Source: an uncultured Ruminiclostridium sp. (GTDB lineage: Bacteria; Bacillota; Clostridia; Oscillospirales; Acutalibacteraceae). From it: 18,685 nucleotides of DNA. Under the pieces are notes generated by a model that searched no databases, was not told the origin of the DNA, and was given only the letters and a program-made list of their open reading frames with translations. The stretch's first letter is position 1, and every line of letters begins with the position of its first letter. Below are positions 1 to 6,968 of this stretch, one piece after another. The stretch is from positions 1-18,685 of the forward strand of contig CABUCM010000047.1 of the NCBI GenBank assembly GCA_902490005.1. Reading direction: 5' to 3'. Both the position numbers and the translations under genes were made by a program.

Positions 1-2
1 TC

Positions 3-368
3 GGCGAGGTAGGCAACCCCACCTGCGGCGATATTATGAAAATGTATCTCAAAATTAAAGACGGCGTCATCACCGACGTAAAGTTCAAGACCTTTGGCTG
101 CGGCGCCGCCATCGCCACCAGCTCAATGGCCACGGAAATGGTCAAGGGCAAAACCATCGAGGAGGCCCTGAAGCTGACGAACAAAGCGGTTATGGAGGCA
201 CTGGACGGCCTACCGCCGGTGAAGGTGCACTGCTCCGTACTGGCGGAACAGGCCATTAAGGCGGCGCTTTCTGATTACTATACCCGCATTGGCGTGGACC
301 CCCTTCCTATTGTAGGCCCGGTGGCGGAATGCAGCCATGAGGACGGCAGCTGCTCCTGTACTTTATAA
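3..368 (+). CDS. IscU/NifU-like Fe-S cluster assembly scaffold, 5'-partial
   Basis: Fe-S scaffold protein that receives sulfur from a cysteine desulfurase and builds a cluster for transfer to apoproteins in the cytoplasm. The reading frame is open from the window edge, so the N-terminus is missing. The visible part begins with GEVGNPTCGDIM, the conserved first-cysteine motif of the family. A second cysteine follows in FGCGAAIA and a third in KVHCSVLAEQAI, so all three cluster-ligand cysteines are present. The ATG codons at 36 and 42 are internal methionines, not starts, because the conserved motif lies upstream of them. The C-terminus is longer than in E. coli IscU and ends in a cysteine-rich tail (CSHEDGSCSC). 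A NifS-type desulfurase is expected just upstream, outside the window; that is inference. Confidence 0.93.
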   Translation, partial: GEVGNPTCGDIMKMYLKIKDGVITDVKFKTFGCGAAIATSSMATEMVKGKTIEEALKLTNKAVMEALDGLPPVKVHCSVLAEQAIKAALSDYYTRIGVDPLPIVGPVAECSHEDGSCSCTL

Positions 369-393
369 TCTTTTATTTTTCCTTGTAAACTTA

Positions 394-422
394 TTGCAAT
401 TTTAAGAATCCCCCTTTATAAT
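394..422 (+). promoter_or_regulatory. Sigma-A promoter of the MATE gene
   Basis: TTGCAA at 394-399, a 17-nt spacer and a perfect TATAAT at 417-422. The predicted transcript starts near 429, inside the terminator region. It would therefore lack the left arm 407-417 and not form the terminator. Confidence 0.75.
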
Positions 423-479
423 GAATCTCAAAACTGTGAAAAACAGTCCGCTTTGAGAGGAAGGAAAGGGGGATTTTTT
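407..479 (+). terminator. Terminator of the scaffold operon, two-tier hairpin plus T-run
   Basis: An 11-bp perfect outer stem (407-417 with 465-475) encloses a second helix (427-432 with 452-457, and 433-437 with 443-447, loop GAAAA). It is followed by six T residues at 474-479. It ends two bases before the MATE start codon, so the right arm also carries the G-rich ribosome binding site of that gene. RNA reading through from upstream should fold and terminate here. Confidence 0.75.
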
Positions 480-481
480 CT

Positions 482-1855
482 ATGGGGGAACGCATTACCG
501 ATATGACCAGCGGCAGGCCCGCCAAGCTGATTATTAAATTTGCCCTACCGCTGATGCTGGGCGGCGTTTTCCAGCATTTATACACGGTAGTAGACGCTGC
601 CATTGTGGGGCAGTTCTGCGGCGTAAATTCCCTGGCGGCCTTAGGCTCCACCGACTGGCTGGTGTGGTTTTGCCTAGGCTTCTGCGTCGGCCTCACCCAG
701 GGCTTCGCCATTTTGATCGCCCAGCATTTTGGGGCTAAGGAATACGGCCTGCTGAAAAAATCCGTCACCATGTCCCTGATTTTGGCTTTCGCCATCGTTG
801 TGGTGATGTCCGTTCTTCTTCAAATCCTGGCGGAGCCCACCCTGCGGCTTTTAAACACCGACCCCGCCGTCATGGACGAGGCCCTTCTCTACCTGCGGAT
901 TTCCTACGGCGGGTTTGTGATGATTATGGCCTATAACCTGCTGGCCTCTGTGCTGAGGAGCCTTGGCGACGGCACCACCCCGCTGGTGGCCATGGGCATC
1001 GCCTGCGTGGTGAATATCGGGCTGGACCTTCTGTTTGTGGCGGTTTTCCATTGGGGGATCGGCGGCGCCGCCATCGCCACCGTTACCGCCCAGCTAATTT
1101 CCTCCCTTTACTGCGCCTACCGGTTCCGGAAGCTTTCATTGCTGAGGTTCACCCGGGAGGACTGGAAGCTAGACTGGCCTTTGCTGAAAAAGCTCCTTTT
1201 CCTGGGCAGCCCCCTGGCGGTGCAGAACATGGTAATCCACATCGGCGGCATGGTGCTCCAGTCCATTATCAACACCTATGGCGTGATCTTCTTGGCTGGG
1301 TTTACCGCCACCAACAAGCTTTACGGCGCTTTGGAACTTGCCGCAATCGCCTTTGGCTATTCTATGGCCACCTATACCGGCCAGAATATGGGGGCGGAAA
1401 AAATTAAGCGGATCAAAAAGGGCATTCGCGCCGCCACTGTGCTGGCAATTATCACCTCGGTGGCTATCGCCGCTCTGGCCCTTATTTTCAGCCATCCCCT
1501 GACCTCCCTGTTTATCAACGCGGCCAATGAAAACGCGGACCAGGCCCTTCATGTGGCTACCAGCTATCTGGCTATCCTAGCGGTTTTTTTGCCGGTTCTT
1601 TATCTTCTGAATATTTACCGCTCCGCCCTTCAGGGACTTGGGGATACCACAACCCCTTTTCTTTCAGGGATCATGGAATTGATTATGCGTTTGGCCTGCG
1701 CCTTTACCCTGCCCGCGTTTTTTGGCGGAGAGGCCCTCTTTCTTGCGGAGCCAGCCGCCTGGTTCGGCGCGATCATCCTATTGGTTCCGGTTTATTTTAT
1801 CCGGGAACGGAAATATTTGAACCTTCAGGTGGACCGCACCTTAGATACGGATTGA
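482..1855 (+). CDS. MATE family efflux transporter
   Basis: Multi-antimicrobial extrusion family membrane protein of 457 residues, a normal length for a 12-helix MATE exporter driven by Na+ or H+. The N-terminus carries the family signature region: a TSGRPAKLIIKFALPLM segment, then the FQHLYTVVDAAIVGQFCG stretch where the first helix meets the polar D/VG motif. Two homologous six-helix halves are evident; the second begins around residue 235 (LGSPLAVQNMVIHIGG). The short charged tail RERKYLNLQV is typical of the family. The start ATG has AAGGGGG nine bases upstream, which lies in the arm of the preceding terminator. It appears monocistronic, with its own promoter and a strong terminator just after the stop. 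The substrate cannot be told from sequence. Confidence 0.93.
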   Translation: MGERITDMTSGRPAKLIIKFALPLMLGGVFQHLYTVVDAAIVGQFCGVNSLAALGSTDWLVWFCLGFCVGLTQGFAILIAQHFGAKEYGLLKKSVTMSLILAFAIVVVMSVLLQILAEPTLRLLNTDPAVMDEALLYLRISYGGFVMIMAYNLLASVLRSLGDGTTPLVAMGIACVVNIGLDLLFVAVFHWGIGGAAIATVTAQLISSLYCAYRFRKLSLLRFTREDWKLDWPLLKKLLFLGSPLAVQNMVIHIGGMVLQSIINTYGVIFLAGFTATNKLYGALELAAIAFGYSMATYTGQNMGAEKIKRIKKGIRAATVLAIITSVAIAALALIFSHPLTSLFINAANENADQALHVATSYLAILAVFLPVLYLLNIYRSALQGLGDTTTPFLSGIMELIMRLACAFTLPAFFGGEALFLAEPAAWFGAIILLVPVYFIRERKYLNLQVDRTLDTD

Positions 1856-1860
1856 GCTAA

Positions 1861-1895
1861 CCCCGGGAATACTTTTTTGTATTCCCGGGGCTTTT
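1861..1895 (+). terminator. Factor-independent terminator after the MATE gene
   Basis: Perfect 12-bp stem (1861-1872 with 1879-1890), T6 loop and a CTTTTC tail, five bases after the MATE stop codon. Confidence 0.9.
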
Positions 1896-1978
1896 CTGAA
1901 AAAGCTGATGAAATTGGACAAAACCATTGGTTGATTTTATTCCTTTCCAGGAATCCTGCTAAGAAATGGATAAAAAAC

Positions 1979-2008
1979 TTGAAACAAACCGGAATTTTGA
2001 GGTATAAT
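1979..2008 (+). promoter_or_regulatory. Sigma-A promoter of the COG2426/flavoprotein operon
   Basis: TTGAAA at 1979-1984, an 18-nt spacer and a perfect TATAAT at 2003-2008. The predicted start is near 2014, about 190 nt before the first codon at 2207. Confidence 0.75.
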
Positions 2009-2013
2009 AACCT

Positions 2014-2200
2014 CACGCCATAAGCGGCGGCAAAGCCGCCGGTGGCTGGCACAGCCTGTGGTTATGGTATCACAACTTGGACATCGCACCGGAACCGGCG
2101 GCTGGCAGCCGTCCGTTTCCCGAGATATGACGCTTGTCAAATTCCTGCGGTTCGGGTGGTTTCGGTATTCTGATCTAACCAGATTAAACACTAGGAGGAA
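2014..2200 (+). ncRNA. Structured 5' leader of unknown class (candidate cis-regulatory RNA)
   Basis: The 351-base gap between 1856 and 2206 holds the MATE terminator, a promoter and this leader; no coding frame is convincing. The leader has helix 2018-2023/2062-2067 (CCATAA with TTATGG). It closes a three-way junction with a 7-bp GC hairpin (2025-2031/2035-2041, loop AAA) and a smaller one (2044-2047/2053-2056). A further hairpin lies at 2099-2103/2107-2111, and a short one near 2173-2183 precedes the AGGAGG site at 2193-2198. No known riboswitch consensus could be matched by eye. It may be a riboswitch-like element or simply repeat-derived hairpins. Confidence 0.4.
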
Positions 2201-2206
2201 AAACCT

Positions 2207-2713
2207 TTGGATCAATTAGTACAATCGATCATCGATTCCCTGAAAAACGCGGTTCCCCCTGAGCTGATTATTTTTCTAATTTCCCTGCTGCCTATTTTGG
2301 AGCTGCGGGGCGGCATTCTGGCCGGCACCCTTCTGGGGGTTGATTGGCCTATCGCTTACCTCTCCTGTGTCGTCGGCAATCTTCTGCCCATTCCCTTTAT
2401 TCTATTGTTTATCCGAAAAATTTTTGATTGGATGCGCAATACCCGCTTTGTCAAGCTGGTAGATAAATTGGAAGCCAAAGCGGAGAAGAAAAGCGCCAAG
2501 GTAACGAAATATAAAAAACTCGGCTTGTTTTTGTTTGTGGCCATCCCTCTGCCTGGAACCGGCGCCTGGACCGGCGCGCTGATCGCCTCCGTGCTGAAAA
2601 TGCGCTTAAAGGATTCCCTGCCCCCGATTTTTGCGGGCGTTCTGGTGGCGGGCTTTGTGATGACCTTGCTTTCCTACGGCGTGCTTGGCAACCTATTCGG
2701 TTGGGGAGGCTGA
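2207..2713 (+). CDS. COG2426 family small membrane protein (putative small multidrug export)
   Basis: Membrane protein of 168 residues resembling the Sm_multidrug_ex (COG2426) family, whose biochemical role is not established despite the name. Hydrophobic segments lie near residues 15-32, 42-66, 102-125 and 140-163, separated by a charged lysine-rich cytoplasmic stretch (about 85-105, KLEAKAEKKSAKVTKYKK). The motif PILELRGGILAG near residue 30 and IPLPGTGAWTGALIAS near 113 are characteristic of the family. The start is a TTG with AGGAGG eight bases upstream, a strong site. It is first in an operon of three: its stop is five bases before the next start. It follows an unusually long structured leader, which suggests RNA-level control. 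Confidence 0.85.
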   Translation: MDQLVQSIIDSLKNAVPPELIIFLISLLPILELRGGILAGTLLGVDWPIAYLSCVVGNLLPIPFILLFIRKIFDWMRNTRFVKLVDKLEAKAEKKSAKVTKYKKLGLFLFVAIPLPGTGAWTGALIASVLKMRLKDSLPPIFAGVLVAGFVMTLLSYGVLGNLFGWGG

Positions 2714-2718
2714 TTTTT

Positions 2719-3993
2719 ATGGCGGATTTGGTAATTCTAGGCGGCGGAGCTTCCGGCTTAATGGCGGCGGTTTCCGCCGCTCAATTTATACCCGGCAGAA
2801 AAATACTGGTTCTGGAGCAGGGCCCCCGGGTCGGCAAAAAGCTTCTGGCCACCGGCAACGGCCGGTGCAATCTTACGAATCTTTCGTCAGAGGCTTTCCG
2901 CTACCACGGCGCGCCGCCCGCCTTTATCAGCGCGGTGCTTTCCCAGCTTCCTGTTGAGGAAACACTGGCTCTTTTTTCCAGGCTGGGCCTTTTCTGCCGG
3001 GAGGAGGAGCAGGGCCGCTGCTATCCTCACGGCAATCAGGCCTCGGCGGTACTGGATGTGCTGCGCCGTTTTCTGGAAAGCCGGGAGGTTGAGGAGCGCT
3101 GCGGCGTCCGGGTGGAGGGGCTTCAAAAGAAACCGGCGGGCTATGAGCTGACAACCGGCGCTGGTACGGTTTTTGCCAAAAAATTGATTCTGGCCGCCGG
3201 CGGCCGGGCCATGCCCTCCTCTGGTTCCGACGGAAGCGGCCTGGCGCTGGCTGCAAGCCTGGGGCTGAAGGCCGCGAAGCCGTTTCCCTCCCTGACGCCT
3301 GTGCGGGTGGATTCGCCTGTTTTGAAAGCCGTCAAGGGGATGCGCTGCCGGTGCAAAGCATCTCTGCTGGCGGACAAAAAGCTGGTAAAGCAGGAAACTG
3401 GGGAAATCCAGTTCACCGAACAGGGGCTTTCCGGCATCTGTGTGTTTAACCTTTCCCGGCTGGCAGGGGAATTTTTCTCCCAAGGCACCGTAAACGGACA
3501 AAAAGCCGGGAAGATCGTTCTCTCCTTGGATTTAGTCCCAGAGCTGGAATTCCAGAAGCTGCTGGATTTTCTTGGAGCGCTGGCGGCGGACCAGCCCCGC
3601 CTGCCCCTGGAACAGCTTCTAGGGGGCGTGCTCAATAAGCGGGTGGGCCTCGCCTTGCTGAAGCAAATGGGATTTGTTTCTCTTTCCCGTCCTATTGGGG
3701 ACCTATCGCCGGCAGCATTAAAAAACATATGCCATACCGTTAAGGATTGGCGCTTTACCCCAACGGGAACCTTAGGCTGGCAGCAGGCCCAAGCCACAGC
3801 CGGCGGCCTTTTGGCCTCCCAGTTTGAGCCCTCTACCCTGGAAGCCAAGAGGCTGCCGGGGCTTTATGCCTGCGGCGAGCTGCTGGATGTGGACGGGGAC
3901 TGCGGCGGGTATAACCTGCAATGGGCCTGGTCCTCCGGCTTTACCGCCGGGAAAAGCGCCGCCCGCGCCCTGGAAAGCGAGGCCCGTAAATGA
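2719..3993 (+). CDS. BaiN/HI0933-family NAD(P)/FAD-dependent oxidoreductase
   Basis: FAD-dependent oxidoreductase of the HI0933-like (BaiN/RdsA, 'aminoacetone oxidase') family, 424 residues, cytoplasmic. The dinucleotide-binding glycine motif is at residues 8-13 (GGGASG), followed by VLEQG at the end of the second strand. The family hallmark NGRCNLTN is at 47-54. The C-terminal FAD-contact region GELLDVDGDCGGYNLQWAW is complete. I chose the ATG at 2719 rather than the in-frame TTG at 2701, because GGGAGG at 2703-2708 is well placed for it and the TTG start would add residues before the Rossmann strand. Members have been linked to flavin-dependent reduction in bile-acid and other pathways, but the physiological substrate here is unknown. 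It overlaps the next gene by ATGA, implying translational coupling. Confidence 0.9.
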   Translation: MADLVILGGGASGLMAAVSAAQFIPGRKILVLEQGPRVGKKLLATGNGRCNLTNLSSEAFRYHGAPPAFISAVLSQLPVEETLALFSRLGLFCREEEQGRCYPHGNQASAVLDVLRRFLESREVEERCGVRVEGLQKKPAGYELTTGAGTVFAKKLILAAGGRAMPSSGSDGSGLALAASLGLKAAKPFPSLTPVRVDSPVLKAVKGMRCRCKASLLADKKLVKQETGEIQFTEQGLSGICVFNLSRLAGEFFSQGTVNGQKAGKIVLSLDLVPELEFQKLLDFLGALAADQPRLPLEQLLGGVLNKRVGLALLKQMGFVSLSRPIGDLSPAALKNICHTVKDWRFTPTGTLGWQQAQATAGGLLASQFEPSTLEAKRLPGLYACGELLDVDGDCGGYNLQWAWSSGFTAGKSAARALESEARK

Positions 3994-5585
3994 TTCGTGT
4001 TTCTGATCTCGCCCTGCCCCTGGACTATACCCCTCAAGATTTGAAAAAGGCGGCGGCCAGGGCTTTGAAAATATCCCCTCGGGAGATTAAATCCTGCACC
4101 CTATTCCGGCGGTCTGTAGACGCCCGGAAAAAGGACCGGGTTCACTTTATCTGCGCCGTCAGCCTATCCCTTGCCGGAGATGAAACGGCGGTCCTAGGGA
4201 AAAGCGGATACCCGAAAGCCGCTTTGGCGGCGCCCTATCATTACAGCGTGCCGAAAGCGGCCGCGCCGTCTCCGCGCCCTGTAGTGGTGGGCGCGGGGCC
4301 CGCCGGCTTATTCGCCGGGCTGATCCTGGCCCAGGCCGGCGCCCGGCCCATTATTCTCGAACGGGGCCGGGATGTGGACCGGCGCTCTCAGGATGTGGAG
4401 GAATTTTTCCGAACCGGCAGGCTGGACCCCCGTTCCAACGTTCAATTCGGCGAGGGGGGCGCGGGTACGTTTTCCGACGGCAAGCTGAACACCGGCACCA
4501 AGGACCCCCGGTCAAGAAAGGTGCTGGAGGAATTTGTGAAAGCCGGCGCGCCGGAGGAGATTCTTTTCCAGGCCAAGCCCCACATCGGAACCGACCGTCT
4601 GAAAATCACGGTAAAAAACCTGCGCCAAGAAATTCTTACCCTTGGGGGCGAGGTCTGGTTTGAAACCCAGTTGACCGGCCTGCGGGTCAAGGAAGGCGCA
4701 ATCACCGGCGTGGAGATTCAGGGAAACAACGGCGCTCAAACACTGGAAACCAACCATGTGATTTTAGCCATCGGCCACAGCGCCCGGGATACCTTCCAGG
4801 CCCTGCTGGAACAGGGCGTGGCCATGGAACAAAAGCCGTTTTCCGTAGGCGCCAGAATTGAACACCCGCAGAAAATGATCGACCTTGCCCAATACGGCAG
4901 GTTCGCGGGCGCCCCCTCCTTGGGAGCGGCGGACTATAAGCTGGCGGTTCACCTTCCCGGCGGCAGGGGCGTTTACACCTTTTGCATGTGCCCCGGCGGC
5001 CAGGTGGTGGCGGCAGCGTCAGAGGAAGGCCGCCTGGTGACTAACGGCATGAGCCGGTTCGCCAGGGACGGGGAAAACGCCAACAGCGCCCTGCTGGTGG
5101 GCGTGGGCCCCGGTGATTTTAACAGCGATTCCCCTTTGGCGGGGGTGGAATACCAGCGTCGGCTGGAGGAAGCGGCCTTTTGCCTGGGAGGCGGCGGCTT
5201 CCGGGCGCCGGCCCAGCTTGTGGGAGATTTTCTGAAAAAACAGGCCAGCACCGTTTTGGGCGGCGTATCCCCCAGCTACCGGCCGGGGGTGGCTCTTGGC
5301 TCTTTGGACCAATGCCTGCCTCAGGAAATCACCGAGGCCATGCGCCAGGGCCTGCGGCTGATGGACGCCCGGCTTCACGGCTTCGCCCGGCCGGACGCGG
5401 TGCTCACCGGGGTGGAGACCAGAAGCTCCTCGCCGGTGCGGATGCCCCGTCTGGAAACCTTAGAATCCCGGAATATCCGGGGCCTGTATCCCTGCGGGGA
5501 GGGGGCCGGCTACGCGGGCGGCATTATATCCGCCGCGGTGGACGGTATTCGGTGCGCCGAGGCGGTTCTCCGTCCGGAAATGTGA
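3990..5585 (+). CDS. COG2509-type FAD-dependent dehydrogenase
   Basis: Predicted FAD-dependent oxidoreductase of 531 residues, the usual length of COG2509 proteins. An N-terminal domain of about 90 residues (MIRVSDLALPLDY...) precedes the glycine-rich motif GAGPAG at 101-106. Next come a RGRDVDRR region and the QFGEGGAGTFSDGKLNTG segment typical of this family. The C-terminus holds GEGAGYAGGIISAAVDG, the FAD-closing motif. The start ATG overlaps the preceding stop (ATGA at 3990-3993), so the two flavoproteins are probably made in matched amounts. The family's reaction is not established; a link to cofactor or sulfur metabolism is speculation. No convincing intrinsic terminator follows directly. 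Confidence 0.9.
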   Translation: MIRVSDLALPLDYTPQDLKKAAARALKISPREIKSCTLFRRSVDARKKDRVHFICAVSLSLAGDETAVLGKSGYPKAALAAPYHYSVPKAAAPSPRPVVVGAGPAGLFAGLILAQAGARPIILERGRDVDRRSQDVEEFFRTGRLDPRSNVQFGEGGAGTFSDGKLNTGTKDPRSRKVLEEFVKAGAPEEILFQAKPHIGTDRLKITVKNLRQEILTLGGEVWFETQLTGLRVKEGAITGVEIQGNNGAQTLETNHVILAIGHSARDTFQALLEQGVAMEQKPFSVGARIEHPQKMIDLAQYGRFAGAPSLGAADYKLAVHLPGGRGVYTFCMCPGGQVVAAASEEGRLVTNGMSRFARDGENANSALLVGVGPGDFNSDSPLAGVEYQRRLEEAAFCLGGGGFRAPAQLVGDFLKKQASTVLGGVSPSYRPGVALGSLDQCLPQEITEAMRQGLRLMDARLHGFARPDAVLTGVETRSSSPVRMPRLETLESRNIRGLYPCGEGAGYAGGIISAAVDGIRCAEAVLRPEM

Positions 5586-5923
5586 GCTTTCCCTCTGCCG
5601 AAGGCCACCGGGAACAAAAGAGCTGCTGATTTTTTCTGTGGGCTCAGTGCCTGGCGGTCCCACAAAGGAGCGTTAAAAGCACCATCACATCATTGCCCAT
5701 GGCCGAGAACGCTGTCTTATTGGAGCCGTTGCCGAGCGGGGCTGTTTTGGGACTTATTCATAAGCCGTCCGGAAAGATCCATCCTAAAAATCTCTTTTGG
5801 AAATTCGGGAAATCTGCCCTTTGTGTTGTTAATTTCTTATGACTTCATCGCTTTATTTCCCAAAGCTTTTTCTTTCCGCCTGACAGTGTCAGACGAAAAC
5901 CTAATGACAGCAATAAAACCCGT
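5586..5923. other. Non-coding stretch, probably decayed DNA
   Basis: No convincing coding frame. It holds a weak hairpin (5637-5642 with 5659-5664) after a T-run at about 5630-5635, which could serve as a poor terminator for the flavoprotein operon. It also holds a perfect small dyad CTGACA-G-TGTCAG at 5879-5891. The composition is more AT-rich than the upstream operon. It borders a pseudogene region, so it may be deletion debris. Confidence 0.4.
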
Positions 5924-5973
5924 TTGCCGCGCTGTTCTCCTGAAGGGTCAGCACGGCAAGCGGGTTTTATTTG
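5912..5973. terminator. Long hairpin, possible bidirectional terminator
   Basis: The 11-bp perfect stem (5912-5922 with 5961-5971, AATAAAACCCG and its complement) is continued by TTGCCG/CGGCAA (5924-5929 with 5954-5959) and CTG/CAG. A/T-rich ends on both sides suit termination in either direction. Its right arm runs into the first recognisable codons of the kinase remnant, so it may mark the decay breakpoint. Confidence 0.5.
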
Positions 5974-6526
5974 TATTGCGGTTTTGCTGGCTGCATTAAT
6001 TCCAATTTCTCGCAGCGTTTCGCCCGCAAAAATGGAGATGTCCAACCGGGTGCTCAATATATACAGTCTTTTTAATAATTTAATGCAGATAAACGGCACA
6101 TCCGGCATTTATTCTGCAGACTCGCTATATTCCCTGATTACGAATAATGCGACCAGTGAGTATTCCTTTGACGTATATAAACTGCCAAATTATCGAAAGA
6201 TCCATTCGGTTATTACGAACAATTCCTTAGCAAACGCAAGATATTTTAATGGATAACGGAAGCGTGTATTCCTTCAGCCGCTCTTACGCCTTTCCCAATG
6301 ATTATCACTATTTGGACACGGCCTGGTATCAAGGAATTTCCGACACAGAAACAAAGTATTTTATTTTGGAAATGGAATCGGCTATATCTTTTCCAGTTCT
6401 CATAATCAGAGCAACTATAACTCTCGGTCTGACCAATATTTACAATAAGTCTAAGCAGTTTTACAGAAAATGAAGACCGTAACGGTAACTATGCCGATTC
6501 GCGCCTTAGAAGAAAAAGGAAACTAA
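5960..6526 (+). pseudogene. Sensor histidine kinase remnant (YesM-like), frameshifted and deleted
   Basis: Broken gene for a membrane sensor kinase. Frame one (to 6256) encodes a hydrophobic membrane segment (FICIAVLLAALIPI) and the start of an extracellular sensor domain. A shift near 6237-6246 moves it to a second frame that continues naturally as MDNGSVYSFSRSYAFPNDYHY...AWYQ, typical of YesM-type extracellular domains. A second shift near 6355 moves it to a third frame (VFYFGNGIGYIFSSSHNQ) that stops at 6446-6448. The dimerization, His and most of the ATPase regions are absent. After the gap, 6470-6526 still encodes TVTVTMPIRALEEKGN, which resembles the last strand and tail of a kinase ATPase domain. 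No good ribosome binding site or start is seen. The reconstruction is by eye. Confidence 0.7.
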
Positions 6527-6555
6527 AACATATATGAATTGGATGGAGAAAAAAC

Positions 6556-6780
6556 ATGATGTACCGCTATGTAATTGTTGACGACGAACCTATAGCCCGC
6601 AGAGGGACTCTAAAAAAGATAGAGAAGAGCCAGCTTCCTTTCCTCTGTGTCGGCGAGGCTTCAAATGGAGCAGAAGGATTCGATCTGATCAAGGCTAAAA
6701 AGCCCGATGTCGTAATCCTGGATATGCGTAAGCCGCAAACCGACGGGGTGGAATTGCTAGCCTCCACCTCATATTTTTGA
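6556..6780 (+). pseudogene. Response regulator remnant (YesN-like receiver, truncated)
   Basis: The first 74 residues of a receiver domain: the acidic pocket DDE at residues 9-11, phosphoacceptor D56 in VVILDMRKP, and TDGVELL after it. It then ends at TSYF before the second half of the receiver. The switch threonine, the conserved lysine and the whole output domain are missing, so it cannot work as a normal regulator. YesN-type partners are normally around 250-550 residues with a C-terminal AraC domain. It lies 29 bases after the kinase tail, matching the usual kinase-regulator gene order, and is preceded by a plausible GGAG site at 6543-6546. A short translated product is possible but not expected to be functional. 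Confidence 0.75.
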
Positions 6781-6968
6781 TGACCGATTGTCAAAAAGCC
6801 ATGTTACCAAATCCTTTTACTATAATATCCCATCACGCGCCACCTTACTGTCCGCTATGATAAAGAATACTCTAAATTTCTCTAACACACTAGTAATTGT
6901 TCTTATAAAATGGTAATATTTTAAGGAAAATAAAAAAATGCAAAGCTACTGAAACAGGGGAACTCGTC

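Noticed and set aside
391..795. Open frame of 134 residues on the minus strand
   Set aside because: It overlaps the MATE gene and its leader, and its protein has no recognisable family feature.
2014..2200. Known riboswitch classes (TPP, FMN, cobalamin, SAM, lysine, c-di-GMP, Mg2+, fluoride, guanidine)
   Set aside because: None of their conserved core sequences could be found by eye in this leader.
2887..3848. Long minus-strand open frames over the BaiN-like gene
   Set aside because: They are shadows of a GC-rich gene; the plus-strand frame has complete FAD motifs.
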